Source: DAOUBA01 sp034432855 (GTDB lineage: Bacteria; Chloroflexota; Anaerolineae; B4-G1). From it: a stretch of 25,142 bases of DNA. The DNA lies in the NCBI GenBank assembly GCA_034432855.1, contig DAOUBA010000204.1, forward strand, positions 1-25,142. The letters are read 5' to 3'. The notes beneath the pieces are model-generated. The model was not told the origin of the DNA and made no database searches. It was given only the letters and a program-made list of their open reading frames with translations. The position numbers and the translations under genes are program-made. Shown here in pieces: positions 14,005 to 21,431 of this stretch (the first letter of the stretch is position 1; every line of letters starts with the position of its first letter).

Positions 14005-14793
14005 ATGCCGTTTACCTACTTCGGCGTACTGCTCCGCTTTCTCGTCCCGCCGCTCGTCGTGGTTATGGCTCTGACGGCGCTCGACCTGCGGCGCGGTCGG
14101 CGTCTGCCCCCTGCATTCCAGACCTGGTCGCCGTGGCTCGTGCTCGGCGCACACATCCTCGTGGCGCTGGTCTATACGACGCCGTGGGACAACTACCTGG
14201 TTGCCAGGGGCGTATGGTGGTACAACCCGGCGCTCGTCACCGGGCTGACGCTGGGATATGTACCGGTCGAGGAGTACACCTTCTTCGTCTTGCAGACACT
14301 CCTCACGGGACTGTGGGTGCTCTGGATTGTGCGGCGGCATTCTGAGGGCGCCAGGCCGTTTATCGCCAGGCGCGGTCTGCGCCGCTGGACGGCGGCGGCC
14401 CTGGGAGGGCTATGGGCCATCTGGCTTGTGCTGCTGATGGCCGGCTGGAGACCGGGCCGCTACATGGCGCTGATCCTGGTGTGGGCCTTGCCGCCGCTCA
14501 TCCTGCAGGCGGCCTTCGGCGCCGACATTCTCTGGCATTACCGGCGACCGGTACTGGCGGGGCTGCTGCCGGCAGTGGCGTACCTCTCGCTCGTGGATGC
14601 CATCGCCATCGGCGGCGGCACCTGGACGATCAATCCAGATGATACCCTGGGACTGCTGTTGGGGGGCGTGTTGCCGCTGGAAGAGTTTGTCTTCTTCGTG
14701 GTCACGAACACGCTGATCGTGTTCGGGATGGTGTTGGTGTTGGCGCGGGAGAGCCACGCACGGTCGTGGCCGGTCGCCACGGTGGAGGGGTAG
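14005..14793 (+). CDS. Lycopene cyclase-domain protein (fused CrtYc/CrtYd-like)
   Basis: This 262-residue membrane protein has two homologous halves of the CarR/CrtYcd lycopene-cyclase domain. Each half has three or four helices and ends in the family motif, VPVEEYTFFVLQT in the first half and LPLEEFVFFVVTN in the second; the Pro-x-Glu-Glu motif is considered catalytic. Actinobacteria and archaea make the same enzyme as two small subunits or as one fused chain; here it is fused. It should cyclise one or both ends of lycopene. With a CruF-type hydratase next to it, a monocyclic product with a hydrated psi end is a reasonable guess. Its ATG follows the previous stop without a gap. Confidence 0.88.
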   Translation: MPFTYFGVLLRFLVPPLVVVMALTALDLRRGRRLPPAFQTWSPWLVLGAHILVALVYTTPWDNYLVARGVWWYNPALVTGLTLGYVPVEEYTFFVLQTLLTGLWVLWIVRRHSEGARPFIARRGLRRWTAAALGGLWAIWLVLLMAGWRPGRYMALILVWALPPLILQAAFGADILWHYRRPVLAGLLPAVAYLSLVDAIAIGGGTWTINPDDTLGLLLGGVLPLEEFVFFVVTNTLIVFGMVLVLARESHARSWPVATVEG

Positions 14794-14804
14794 GGAGAAC
14801 GCGA

Positions 14805-16922
14805 ATGCAGTCTTGGTGGAAGCCTTTTGTGCTGGCGGGGCTGTTCCTGGCGCTGCTGGGGGGTATCGGCGCGCCACGGTCTGGCGACGCTCATTCCCGT
14901 GCATCTACCGCCGGGTCGGGCAGCGCCTCGTTCTATACTACCACGATCGTCATCCCCACCTATCCCTATACGAGCCATCTCTTGCCCGCGTATAACTCGA
15001 TCTACAACATGACCTACTTCGCGTTGGACTGGGACTCGTACGCTCCGTCTGAGGCGATCTCTGTCACCTACGAATTGCTGGTGCTGGAGAATGACTACCT
15101 GCGGGTGACGCTCCTGCCGCAGTTGGGCGGACGGGTCTATCAAATGATCTACAAACCCACCGGCAGCAATGAACTCTACCAGAACCCGGTCATCAAGCCG
15201 ACTCATTGGGGACCGCCGGAGCAGGGCTGGTGGTTGGCTGCGGGCGGCATCGAGTGGTGTTTGCCGGTGGAGGAACACGGCTACGAGTGGGGGCAGCCCT
15301 GGTCGTGGAGTGTCATCAGTTCGACGGCAGGTGTCACCGTCACACTGCGCGATACCGCGGCGAGCAACCGCATTCGTGCGGCCATCGCGGTGCATCTGCC
15401 ATCCGACCGCGCCTATCTGGCGATCACTCCGCGCATCGAAAACCCCACCGCGAGCCCCATTGCTTACAAGTACTGGACCAATGCCATGCTCGCTCCCGGC
15501 CCCGCCAATACCGTGGGGCCCGATCTGCGCTTCGTTTTCAACGCCGTTCGGGTCACGGTGCATTCGAGCGGCGATTTTGCCGCGCACAGTGTATTGGACT
15601 GGCCTAAGCATGCCGGGCGCGACTATTCCCGCCTGGGCAACTGGAACACCTGGCTGGGCTTTTTCGAGCGCCCTTGGGCCGCCGCCAACTTCATCGGCGT
15701 CTATGATACGGCCGTGGACGAGGGGGGGGCACGCGTCTTCCCTGCCGATGTTGCCCGCGGCACCAAGGGGTTCGGCATGGGCTGGGCGCACCCGATCGAT
15801 CCGGGGACCTGGACCGACGACGGCTCCGTCTACGTCGAACTGCACGGCGGCGTCGCGCCGACCTTCTGGGACGCGGCAACGCTCGCGGCAGGGCAGGCGT
15901 TGGAGTGGACGGAATACTGGGTTCCGGTGAGCGGCATCGGCATCCTGAGCGCAGCAACGGCCGAGGCGGCCCTGGGCGTGCGGGAGAGCGATGGGCGCTT
16001 TTATGTCGGCGTGCATTCGACTGTACCCCGCGCTGCCGGCACACTCCACGTCCTGGACCGGATCGCGCGGGCCGAAGTGGCCCGCTGGCAACTGCCGGCA
16101 ATCGCGCCTGGCGTTCCGTTCACGACATCACTGGAGACAGGGGGGCTTGCGTTGGCCAATGCGGCCTTCGTCTATCTGGATGCGGACGGTCGCCTGCTGG
16201 CTGCGGTCAACCTCCCCTCCGACCCGTTGCCCACGGCCAGGGTTGAACCGCTGCCGGCCCGGGTAGCGACACCGGTCTTCACCGTGACCTGGGCCGGGCA
16301 GAGCACCTGGGCCGGGTTTACTACCTACGACGTGCAGGTCCGCGACGGCTATGAAGGGACGTGGACGGATTGGTTGACCGGCACGACAGCGACCTCTGCC
16401 GTCTTTACCGGCACGCACGGCCACACCGTCTTCTTCCGCGCCCGCGCTCGTGACCCGCGGGGAAGCGACGAGCCGTTCGGCGATGGGGAGTGGGGCGAAG
16501 CATTCACCACCGTGCTGACCGAACCGGCGCCGGTGCTGGTCACCTCGCGCAAAATCGCGCCCCGTTATTTCTCCATGCAGCCCGTGGCGTACACTGTTCT
16601 CATCTCCAATACCGGCAGCCTCACCGCCGCCGTCACACTGACCGATACCCCGCCTGCGGAGATGGTCGTGCTGACGGAGACACTGGCGGCCGATTCCGGC
16701 GCCATGCCATCGTACGACGGCGCTTCGATCCACTGGACAGGAACCGTCGCGTCGGACGGCGAGGTACGCATGACCTACGTACTTTCTCCGGCGGTGGGGG
16801 TTCCCGTCGGCGTGCCGCTGACCAACACCGTCGAGATCGCCGGCAGCGTGCTGGGGCCTTTCACGCGGCAGGCCGTAGTCAGGCGGGGGTATCTCGTGTG
16901 GCTGCCGATAGTCTACAGGTAG
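14805..16922 (+). CDS. Secreted DUF5107-like multidomain protein with WLPIVYR tail
   Basis: This 705-residue protein has a signal peptide (basic start, hydrophobic residues 8-21, likely cleavage near GDA-HS). A large beta-rich domain (about residues 50-380) contains LPQLGGRVYQMIYKP and GGIEWCLPVEEHG, and looks like DUF5107, a galactose-mutarotase-like fold. Next come a fibronectin-III-like segment (about 485-575) and a DUF11-type repeat (about 590-690, AYTVLISNTGSLTAAVTLTDT). The chain ends GYLVWLPIVYR. The frame is open to 14766, but GGGAGA six bases before the ATG at 14805, with a proper signal peptide, decides the start. It starts 11 bases after the cyclase, so it is transcribed with the carotenoid genes. 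Probably exported and glycan-binding or glycan-processing; function unknown. Confidence 0.85.
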   Translation: MQSWWKPFVLAGLFLALLGGIGAPRSGDAHSRASTAGSGSASFYTTTIVIPTYPYTSHLLPAYNSIYNMTYFALDWDSYAPSEAISVTYELLVLENDYLRVTLLPQLGGRVYQMIYKPTGSNELYQNPVIKPTHWGPPEQGWWLAAGGIEWCLPVEEHGYEWGQPWSWSVISSTAGVTVTLRDTAASNRIRAAIAVHLPSDRAYLAITPRIENPTASPIAYKYWTNAMLAPGPANTVGPDLRFVFNAVRVTVHSSGDFAAHSVLDWPKHAGRDYSRLGNWNTWLGFFERPWAAANFIGVYDTAVDEGGARVFPADVARGTKGFGMGWAHPIDPGTWTDDGSVYVELHGGVAPTFWDAATLAAGQALEWTEYWVPVSGIGILSAATAEAALGVRESDGRFYVGVHSTVPRAAGTLHVLDRIARAEVARWQLPAIAPGVPFTTSLETGGLALANAAFVYLDADGRLLAAVNLPSDPLPTARVEPLPARVATPVFTVTWAGQSTWAGFTTYDVQVRDGYEGTWTDWLTGTTATSAVFTGTHGHTVFFRARARDPRGSDEPFGDGEWGEAFTTVLTEPAPVLVTSRKIAPRYFSMQPVAYTVLISNTGSLTAAVTLTDTPPAEMVVLTETLAADSGAMPSYDGASIHWTGTVASDGEVRMTYVLSPAVGVPVGVPLTNTVEIAGSVLGPFTRQAVVRRGYLVWLPIVYR

Positions 16923-16957
16923 GCGCGGATTCCTCCCACACGACCCCCGCCTAAGAA

Positions 16958-16989
16958 AAGCCGGGGCAGTTCGAGGCCTGCCCCGGCTT
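16958..16989. terminator. Bidirectional terminator between convergent genes
   Basis: AAGCCGGGGCAG (16958-16969) and CTGCCCCGGCTT (16978-16989) form a perfect 12-bp stem with an 8-base loop. On the minus strand it is followed by TTTTCTT, a usable T run for the SH3 gene. On the plus strand the T run (CTTTTTGC) is some distance away. Confidence 0.85.
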
Positions 16990-17007
16990 GTTCAGATGCC
17001 TTTTTGC

Positions 17008-17949
17008 TTATTGAACGGTCACCGTGACCGGTCCCGCCAGGTTGGCGCAGGTGCCGTCGGTAAAGCAAATCCTCAGCCACAGCCGGTATGTGCCGGGGAC
17101 ACCTATCGAGAGCCAATCTTCCCACTTCAATCCCGTAGTATGGCCAGGCTGTAGCGTCGTATCGCCGTAGCTCTTCTTATGGGAACCGGTTTCTTCCACC
17201 CAACACCCCAGTATTGTGTATGCAATAGTTTGGCTCGAGGTATTGGCAATGTCCCAAGCGCACCAAATCTGGCTGTTGACACCGAAGGGGCCAGGCGCAT
17301 ATACAGCGGTACCCCCCTCTCTTCTTGGCTTGTTGCTTACCACGAAAGAATGCCCCGTCAACCCGCGAACGTTGGCCGGAGTTGCCGTGGCAGGGATCGG
17401 CGTCGCGGTGGGAATCGCCGTCGGGGGCGGGGGTATCGGCGAGGGTGGTGGTACGACCACAGGCACACCCTCTGTGTTGGACGTAGTGACGACGATGCCG
17501 GCGATCCACGCCGGTGCGCTGTTGTACAGTACCTGCCACCAATCCGCGTAGCGGCCGATGACCAGGAGCTGTGTGCCCGGCTCCACACGGCCCACGATCG
17601 AGAAGTTGGTGCCCGGCCCGCTGCGGATGTTTGCTCCTTGCGTGCCGACCACGGCCAACGGTGGGAGCGGTGTGTCCGTCGGAGGTACAGGTGTTGGCAG
17701 AGGCGTAGGAGTGTCCGTCGGTGTCGGCGTCGCAGTAGGGATGATAGCAACAATGCCCTCAGTCGGCGTGGAAGTCATTGCAGCGGGCACAGTCGCCGTA
17801 GGCCGGGGCGCCACAGGCTGCCTGGTGCTCCTTCCGAGCACATAGCCCGCCACGAGCAGTCCGATACCCAGCGCCAGAGCGACGACGAATCCGAGGCCCA
17901 GCAGCATCCCCGTGCCCATCCCGGAACGAAAACTTGAACTCTTTCTCAT
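17008..17949 (-). CDS. Membrane-anchored extracellular SH3-domain protein
   Basis: The protein has 313 residues. A short basic N-terminus is followed by one membrane helix (about 15-42) and a Pro/Thr-rich linker. A bacterial SH3 domain spans about 100-160 (NIRSGPGTNFSIVGRV, then GRYADWWQVLY and AWIAG). A second Pro-rich linker and a C-terminal beta domain (about 195-313) follow, the latter with several Cys and a WxWD/NTS pattern resembling Ig-like or NBR1-type domains. It is probably anchored in the membrane and exposed outside, where SH3 domains bind cell-wall or glycan partners. GGAGGG four bases before the ATG at 17949 decides the start over 17961. Its promoter is back-to-back with that of uppP. 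Confidence 0.85.
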   Translation of the reverse strand: MRKSSSFRSGMGTGMLLGLGFVVALALGIGLLVAGYVLGRSTRQPVAPRPTATVPAAMTSTPTEGIVAIIPTATPTPTDTPTPLPTPVPPTDTPLPPLAVVGTQGANIRSGPGTNFSIVGRVEPGTQLLVIGRYADWWQVLYNSAPAWIAGIVVTTSNTEGVPVVVPPPSPIPPPPTAIPTATPIPATATPANVRGLTGHSFVVSNKPRREGGTAVYAPGPFGVNSQIWCAWDIANTSSQTIAYTILGCWVEETGSHKKSYGDTTLQPGHTTGLKWEDWLSIGVPGTYRLWLRICFTDGTCANLAGPVTVTVQ

Positions 17950-17995
17950 AAAGCCCTCCAATCCAGGTCTTGCACCTTGCTGTCGGATGGCCGCT

Positions 17996-18024
17996 AGTAT
18001 ACCCCAACCTGGCGCTTAAGTCAA
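17996..18024 (-). promoter_or_regulatory. Promoter of the SH3-domain gene
   Basis: On the minus strand TTGACT (18019-18024) and TATACT (17996-18001) are separated by 17 bases, placing the start about 40 bases before the ATG at 17949. Confidence 0.78.
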
Positions 18025-18035
18025 AGACATCACCT

Positions 18036-18064
18036 TTGACAGCAAACGGTACTTCTGTTATGAT
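18036..18064 (+). promoter_or_regulatory. Promoter of uppP
   Basis: TTGACA (18036-18041) and TATGAT (18059-18064) are separated by 17 bases. The -35 box is 11 bases from the divergent -35 box at 18019-18024, the same arrangement as at 6199-6218. Confidence 0.8.
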
Positions 18065-18096
18065 GAACGTCTGAATCCTGAACAGAGCGGAGGAAT

Positions 18097-18912
18097 ATGA
18101 TGGACCTCTTAAAAGCCACTCTCCTGGGCATTCTTCAGGGCGCGACCGAGTTCCTTCCCGTCAGCAGTTCCGGCCACCTGGTGCTCGCGCCGTGGCTCTT
18201 GGGCTGGCCTGCGCCGGGCCTGGCTTTCAATACCATCGTCCATTGGGGCACGGCGGTGGCTGTCATCGCCTATTTCTGGCGCGACTGGGTTGCCCTGATC
18301 CGTGCGGCCTTCCGCTCTCTGCGCGTGCGCTCTCTGGCGGATGCAAATGCCCGCCTGGCGTGGTTCCTCGTGATCGGCACGGTGCCTGCGGCGGTGTTCG
18401 GCTATGTGTTGGAGGACTTTTTCGAGGCTATGTTCTCTCGACCGGCAGCCGCGGCGGCCTTCCTGGTAGTCACTGCGGGTATCCTGGTTGCTGCCGAATA
18501 TTGGGGTCACCGCCAACGAGACCTCGACGCACTGACCTGGCGTGACGCGCTGCTCATCGGGCTGGCCCAGGCGGCGGCGATCCTGCCCGGTATCTCGCGC
18601 TCCGGCGCGACGATCGCCACCGGGCTTGGCCAGGGCTTGAAGCGCGAATCCGCTGCCCGCTTCAGTTTCCTCCTGGCGACCCCCGTCATTCTCGGCGCGG
18701 GCCTGCTCCAGATGGCTGACCTGGTTCAGGCGGGTGATCTGGCGGGCCAGGTGCCGACGCTCATTGCCGGTTTTCTGGCGGCGGCTCTGGCTGGTTGGGG
18801 CTGTATTCACTTCCTGTTGCGCTACCTCCAACGGCGGCGCCTCCACCCTTTCGCCCTCTATTGTGCCGTCGTTGGCCTCGCCAGTCTTCTCATAGCGGCG
18901 GTGAGAGGATGA
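18097..18912 (+). CDS. uppP: Undecaprenyl-diphosphatase (UppP/BacA)
   Basis: This 271-residue integral membrane enzyme recycles the lipid carrier for peptidoglycan and other polymers by removing one phosphate from undecaprenyl diphosphate. The first catalytic block is GILQGATEFLPVSSSGHLV with its Glu. The second is LPGISRSGATIATGL with the Arg and Ser that bind diphosphate. About eight hydrophobic segments are seen, and length is normal. Two ATG codons are in line (18097 and 18100); GGAGG at 18089-18093 is better spaced for the second, so the true start may be 18100. The last four bases overlap the next gene (ATGA). Confidence 0.95.
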   Translation: MMDLLKATLLGILQGATEFLPVSSSGHLVLAPWLLGWPAPGLAFNTIVHWGTAVAVIAYFWRDWVALIRAAFRSLRVRSLADANARLAWFLVIGTVPAAVFGYVLEDFFEAMFSRPAAAAAFLVVTAGILVAAEYWGHRQRDLDALTWRDALLIGLAQAAAILPGISRSGATIATGLGQGLKRESAARFSFLLATPVILGAGLLQMADLVQAGDLAGQVPTLIAGFLAAALAGWGCIHFLLRYLQRRRLHPFALYCAVVGLASLLIAAVRG

Positions 18913-19715
18913 AAAAGATCCGCTCCTGTGCTCTCCTACATCCTGCATCTTGCATCCTGCATCTTGCATCCTGCTTCCTACTCTCCGCCTGCGCTCCCCA
19001 ACCCCTCGCCGTCACCCGCGAGCCGACCCATCTGCGCCTGGTGGCTGCCGACACCTGCGGGCCGTTGGTCGAGGAACTGGCTGCTGCTTACGAGGAATCC
19101 CATCCCTGGGCCACGGTCGAAGTGGTCGGCGTGTTCAACTCTGCGCTGGCCGAGCGAACCCTGCGAGAGGGAGAGGCTGACCTGGCATTACTCTCGTGGA
19201 TCGAGCCATCCGATGACCTGTGGTCCCAATCATTTGCTCGCGACGGCATCGCCATCATCGCGCACCCCGATACGCCGCTCGACGAAGTGGGGTTGGCGCT
19301 TTTGCAGGAAATATATCGTGGACGGGTGCAGGAGTGGGAGGGCGTGCCGTTGATCCCTGTCAGCCGCGAGGAGGGCTCGGGCACCCGTGCGACGTTCGAG
19401 AGCCTCGTCCTGGGAAGCCTGGCTGCGACACCCAATGCCGTTGTCGAGTCATCCAGTGGCGCGGTCATCGAGTACGTGGCGCGGACGCCGGCCAGCATCG
19501 GCTACGTCTCGACGCTCTGGCGGGCGGATGGGGTGCGGGTGCTGCCGGTGGAGGGTGTCTTGCCCACCCGTGAGACCATCGCCGACGGCAGTTACCCGCT
19601 GTGGCGGCCGCTGGTGATGGCGACGATGGGGGAGCCGACCGGCGAGGCCCGCGAGTTCGCCCAGTGGGTACTGGGGCCGGAGGGGCAGGCAATCATTGAG
19701 CGGATGGCGCAGTAG
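18909..19715 (+). CDS. Lipoprotein, phosphate-binding-protein (PstS-like) type
   Basis: The protein has 268 residues. A lipoprotein signal peptide ends LLSAC, with Cys28 the lipidation site. The rest is a type II periplasmic-binding fold: the THLRLVAADTCGPLVEELA start, GEADLALLSW, LALLQEIYRGRVQEW, and VSREEGSGTRATFES, where Ser/Gly/Thr/Arg would hold an oxyanion as in PstS. No ABC transporter genes are next to it. The start ATG overlaps the uppP stop (ATGA), so the genes are coupled. The hydrophobic core of the signal peptide is encoded by six heptamer repeats (18938-18979), which is odd. Confidence 0.85.
   Translation: MKKIRSCALLHPASCILHLASCFLLSACAPQPLAVTREPTHLRLVAADTCGPLVEELAAAYEESHPWATVEVVGVFNSALAERTLREGEADLALLSWIEPSDDLWSQSFARDGIAIIAHPDTPLDEVGLALLQEIYRGRVQEWEGVPLIPVSREEGSGTRATFESLVLGSLAATPNAVVESSSGAVIEYVARTPASIGYVSTLWRADGVRVLPVEGVLPTRETIADGSYPLWRPLVMATMGEPTGEAREFAQWVLGPEGQAIIERMAQ
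18938..18979. repeat. Heptamer tandem repeat, word GCATCYT, inside a signal peptide
   Basis: Six 7-base units (ACATCCT, GCATCTT, GCATCCT, GCATCTT, GCATCCT, GCTTCCT) are read in frame as the hydrophobic core of the lipoprotein signal peptide. Seven bases shift the frame each unit, so three units make seven codons. Confidence 0.85.
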
Positions 19716-19733
19716 AATCCGGTTTTCCAAACT

Positions 19734-19770
19734 AATCCAGCCGGTCGTCTTGCGACAGACCGGCTGGATT
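19734..19770. terminator. Bidirectional terminator hairpin between convergent genes
   Basis: AATCCAGCCGGTC (19734-19746) pairs perfectly with GACCGGCTGGATT (19758-19770) around an 11-base loop that can itself add three pairs. It lies between the lipoprotein gene and the phosphofructokinase gene. T runs on both sides are weak. Confidence 0.75.
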
Positions 19771-19789
19771 CATTTCCGAGCAGCGCGCT

Positions 19790-20944
19790 CTAGTACAGGA
19801 ACATCGGCGCGTTGAGTAGTTTCTTCATCTTGGGGCGGTAGCCCTCCACGTCATAAAAGGCATCCACATCCACGACGCGCGGCTTGCCGGCGGCCTCGCT
19901 CGCCGGGATGTAGGTGTAGCGCCCCTCGCGGATCGCCAGCATCGTGCCGAACTTTTTCTGGTTGATCAGTTCGACGGCCAGGTTGCCAAAGTTGAACGTC
20001 ACCATCAGATCGAGCGCGTCGGGAGGGCCGGAACGCATCAAATAGCCGATCTGCTGGTACATCGTGTTGACGCCGGTGATTTTCTTGACTTTTTCGTTCA
20101 CGATCTGGCCGATACCGCCCAGTTTCTTGTGACCGAACGCGTCGGCCTCACCGCTTTCGACGACCCCGCCGCCGATCTCTACTGCGCCTTCGGAGATGAT
20201 GACCAGCGCATAATGGCTGGGGTTGTTCTCCCGATCCTGCACCAGCAGTTCGGCCACTTTCTGGATGTCGAACGGCACTTCGGGGATCAGGGCGCGATCG
20301 GCGCTCGCCAGGTAGGCCGAGAAGAGTCCCGTCGCGCCACTGTGCCGCCCAAACACCTCGAATATCCCCAACCGTTCGTGCGACCCCAGGCAGGAGCGCA
20401 TCTGGTTGATGTACTTGACGCAGCGCGTGACGGCAGTGGAAAAGCCCAGGCAATAGTCGGTGCCCGGCACGTCGTTATCCATTGTCTTGGGGATGCACAC
20501 AACCGGAAAGCCCTCGTTGTGGATGCGCACGCCGTAACCCAACGTATCCTCGCCGCCGATCGGCACCAGCACGTCCAGTTTGAGATGCTGTAAGACCTTG
20601 AGCACGTGCGGAGTGAAATCCTGTGCTACGTTGGGGTCATATTCCCCTGCAGGCCGCAAAAAGTCGGGGGCATCCTTCCACTTGGTGTTGCTGGGCTTGG
20701 TGCGCGAGGTGTGCAGGAAGGTGCCGCCAGAGCGATCTACGGTGCGCACGGCATTCTTGTCCAGCCGCATCACGCACGCATCGTGTGTGGAGGCGTCGTC
20801 GGGGTTATAGAACAACAATCCGCGCCAGCCACGGCGAATACCGATCACTTCGTGCCCTTCGTCCACAGCGCGATTGACCAACGCCTTGATACACGAGTTC
20901 AATCCAGGAACATCTCCCCCTCCTGTCAAAACACCAATTCTCAT
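19790..20944 (-). CDS. pfp: Phosphofructokinase, PPi-dependent signature
   Basis: This 384-residue enzyme belongs to the PfkA superfamily and phosphorylates fructose 6-phosphate. Family elements are VLTGGGDVPGLN near the start, PIGGEDTLG (GGED at residues 130-133), PKTMDND (152-158, with the catalytic Asp156), and EVFGRHSG. In this family the residue after GG(D/E) separates phosphate donors: Gly in ATP enzymes, Asp in pyrophosphate enzymes. Here it is Asp, and the Lys of PKTMDND agrees, as in the actinomycete GGEDT-type PPi enzyme. So PPi as donor is likely but inferred. AGGAGG precedes the ATG. The gene follows ybaK by 4 bases and ends the dnaE operon. Confidence 0.92.
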   Translation of the reverse strand: MRIGVLTGGGDVPGLNSCIKALVNRAVDEGHEVIGIRRGWRGLLFYNPDDASTHDACVMRLDKNAVRTVDRSGGTFLHTSRTKPSNTKWKDAPDFLRPAGEYDPNVAQDFTPHVLKVLQHLKLDVLVPIGGEDTLGYGVRIHNEGFPVVCIPKTMDNDVPGTDYCLGFSTAVTRCVKYINQMRSCLGSHERLGIFEVFGRHSGATGLFSAYLASADRALIPEVPFDIQKVAELLVQDRENNPSHYALVIISEGAVEIGGGVVESGEADAFGHKKLGGIGQIVNEKVKKITGVNTMYQQIGYLMRSGPPDALDLMVTFNFGNLAVELINQKKFGTMLAIREGRYTYIPASEAAGKPRVVDVDAFYDVEGYRPKMKKLLNAPMFLY

Positions 20945-20948
20945 TGCT

Positions 20949-21431
20949 TTACCTCCTCAGATGGAATGGTTTTGTCACATCGGCCACGCGGCCGTTAGTG
21001 AGCCTGATCAGCGTCTCGAAAGCGATGGAAAATACGGCGTGGGGACTCCCCCCGGCCGCATAGACCATCTCGAAACGGCCCAGCGAAGCATCTATCCATG
21101 TCGGCAGCCGCCGGTGATGGCCCACGGGAGGCACGCTGCCGACATCGAACCCGGTCTCTTGCCGGACGCGTTCGGCGTCGGGGATCACCAGGCGCCGGGC
21201 GCCCAACACCCGTTTCAACTTGCTCAGGTCCGCCCGCCGGTCGCCGGCGACCAACACCAGGACCGGTTCCCCGTCGGCCAACAGGACCAGCGATTTGACG
21301 ATGCTCCCCAATTCGGTCCCCAGCGCCTCGGCGGCCTGTTGCGCCGTACGGGTGCTCTCTTCACACGTGACGATTTCTACATCCAGGCCGGCGCCGGTCA
21401 AAACGGCCTGCACGTGCTCCGGTCCCCTCAT
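20949..21431 (-). CDS. ybaK: YbaK/EbsC-type aminoacyl-tRNA deacylase
   Basis: This 160-residue protein of the YbaK/ProX family hydrolyses mischarged tRNA, in known members Cys-tRNA-Pro and related errors. The conserved lysine is in GSIVKSLVLLADGEPVLVLV (Lys46), followed by GDRRADLSKLKRVLG. The substrate-pocket loop GFDVGSVPPVGH and the closing block TNGRVADVT are also present. The start ATG overlaps the dnaE stop (ATGA), so it is translated by coupling to dnaE. Length is normal. Confidence 0.92.
   Translation of the reverse strand: MRGPEHVQAVLTGAGLDVEIVTCEESTRTAQQAAEALGTELGSIVKSLVLLADGEPVLVLVAGDRRADLSKLKRVLGARRLVIPDAERVRQETGFDVGSVPPVGHHRRLPTWIDASLGRFEMVYAAGGSPHAVFSIAFETLIRLTNGRVADVTKPFHLRR

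Noticed and set aside
14538..16091. 517-codon minus-strand open frame opposite the cyclase and DUF5107-like genes
   Set aside because: It spans two real plus-strand genes and has no recognisable domain.
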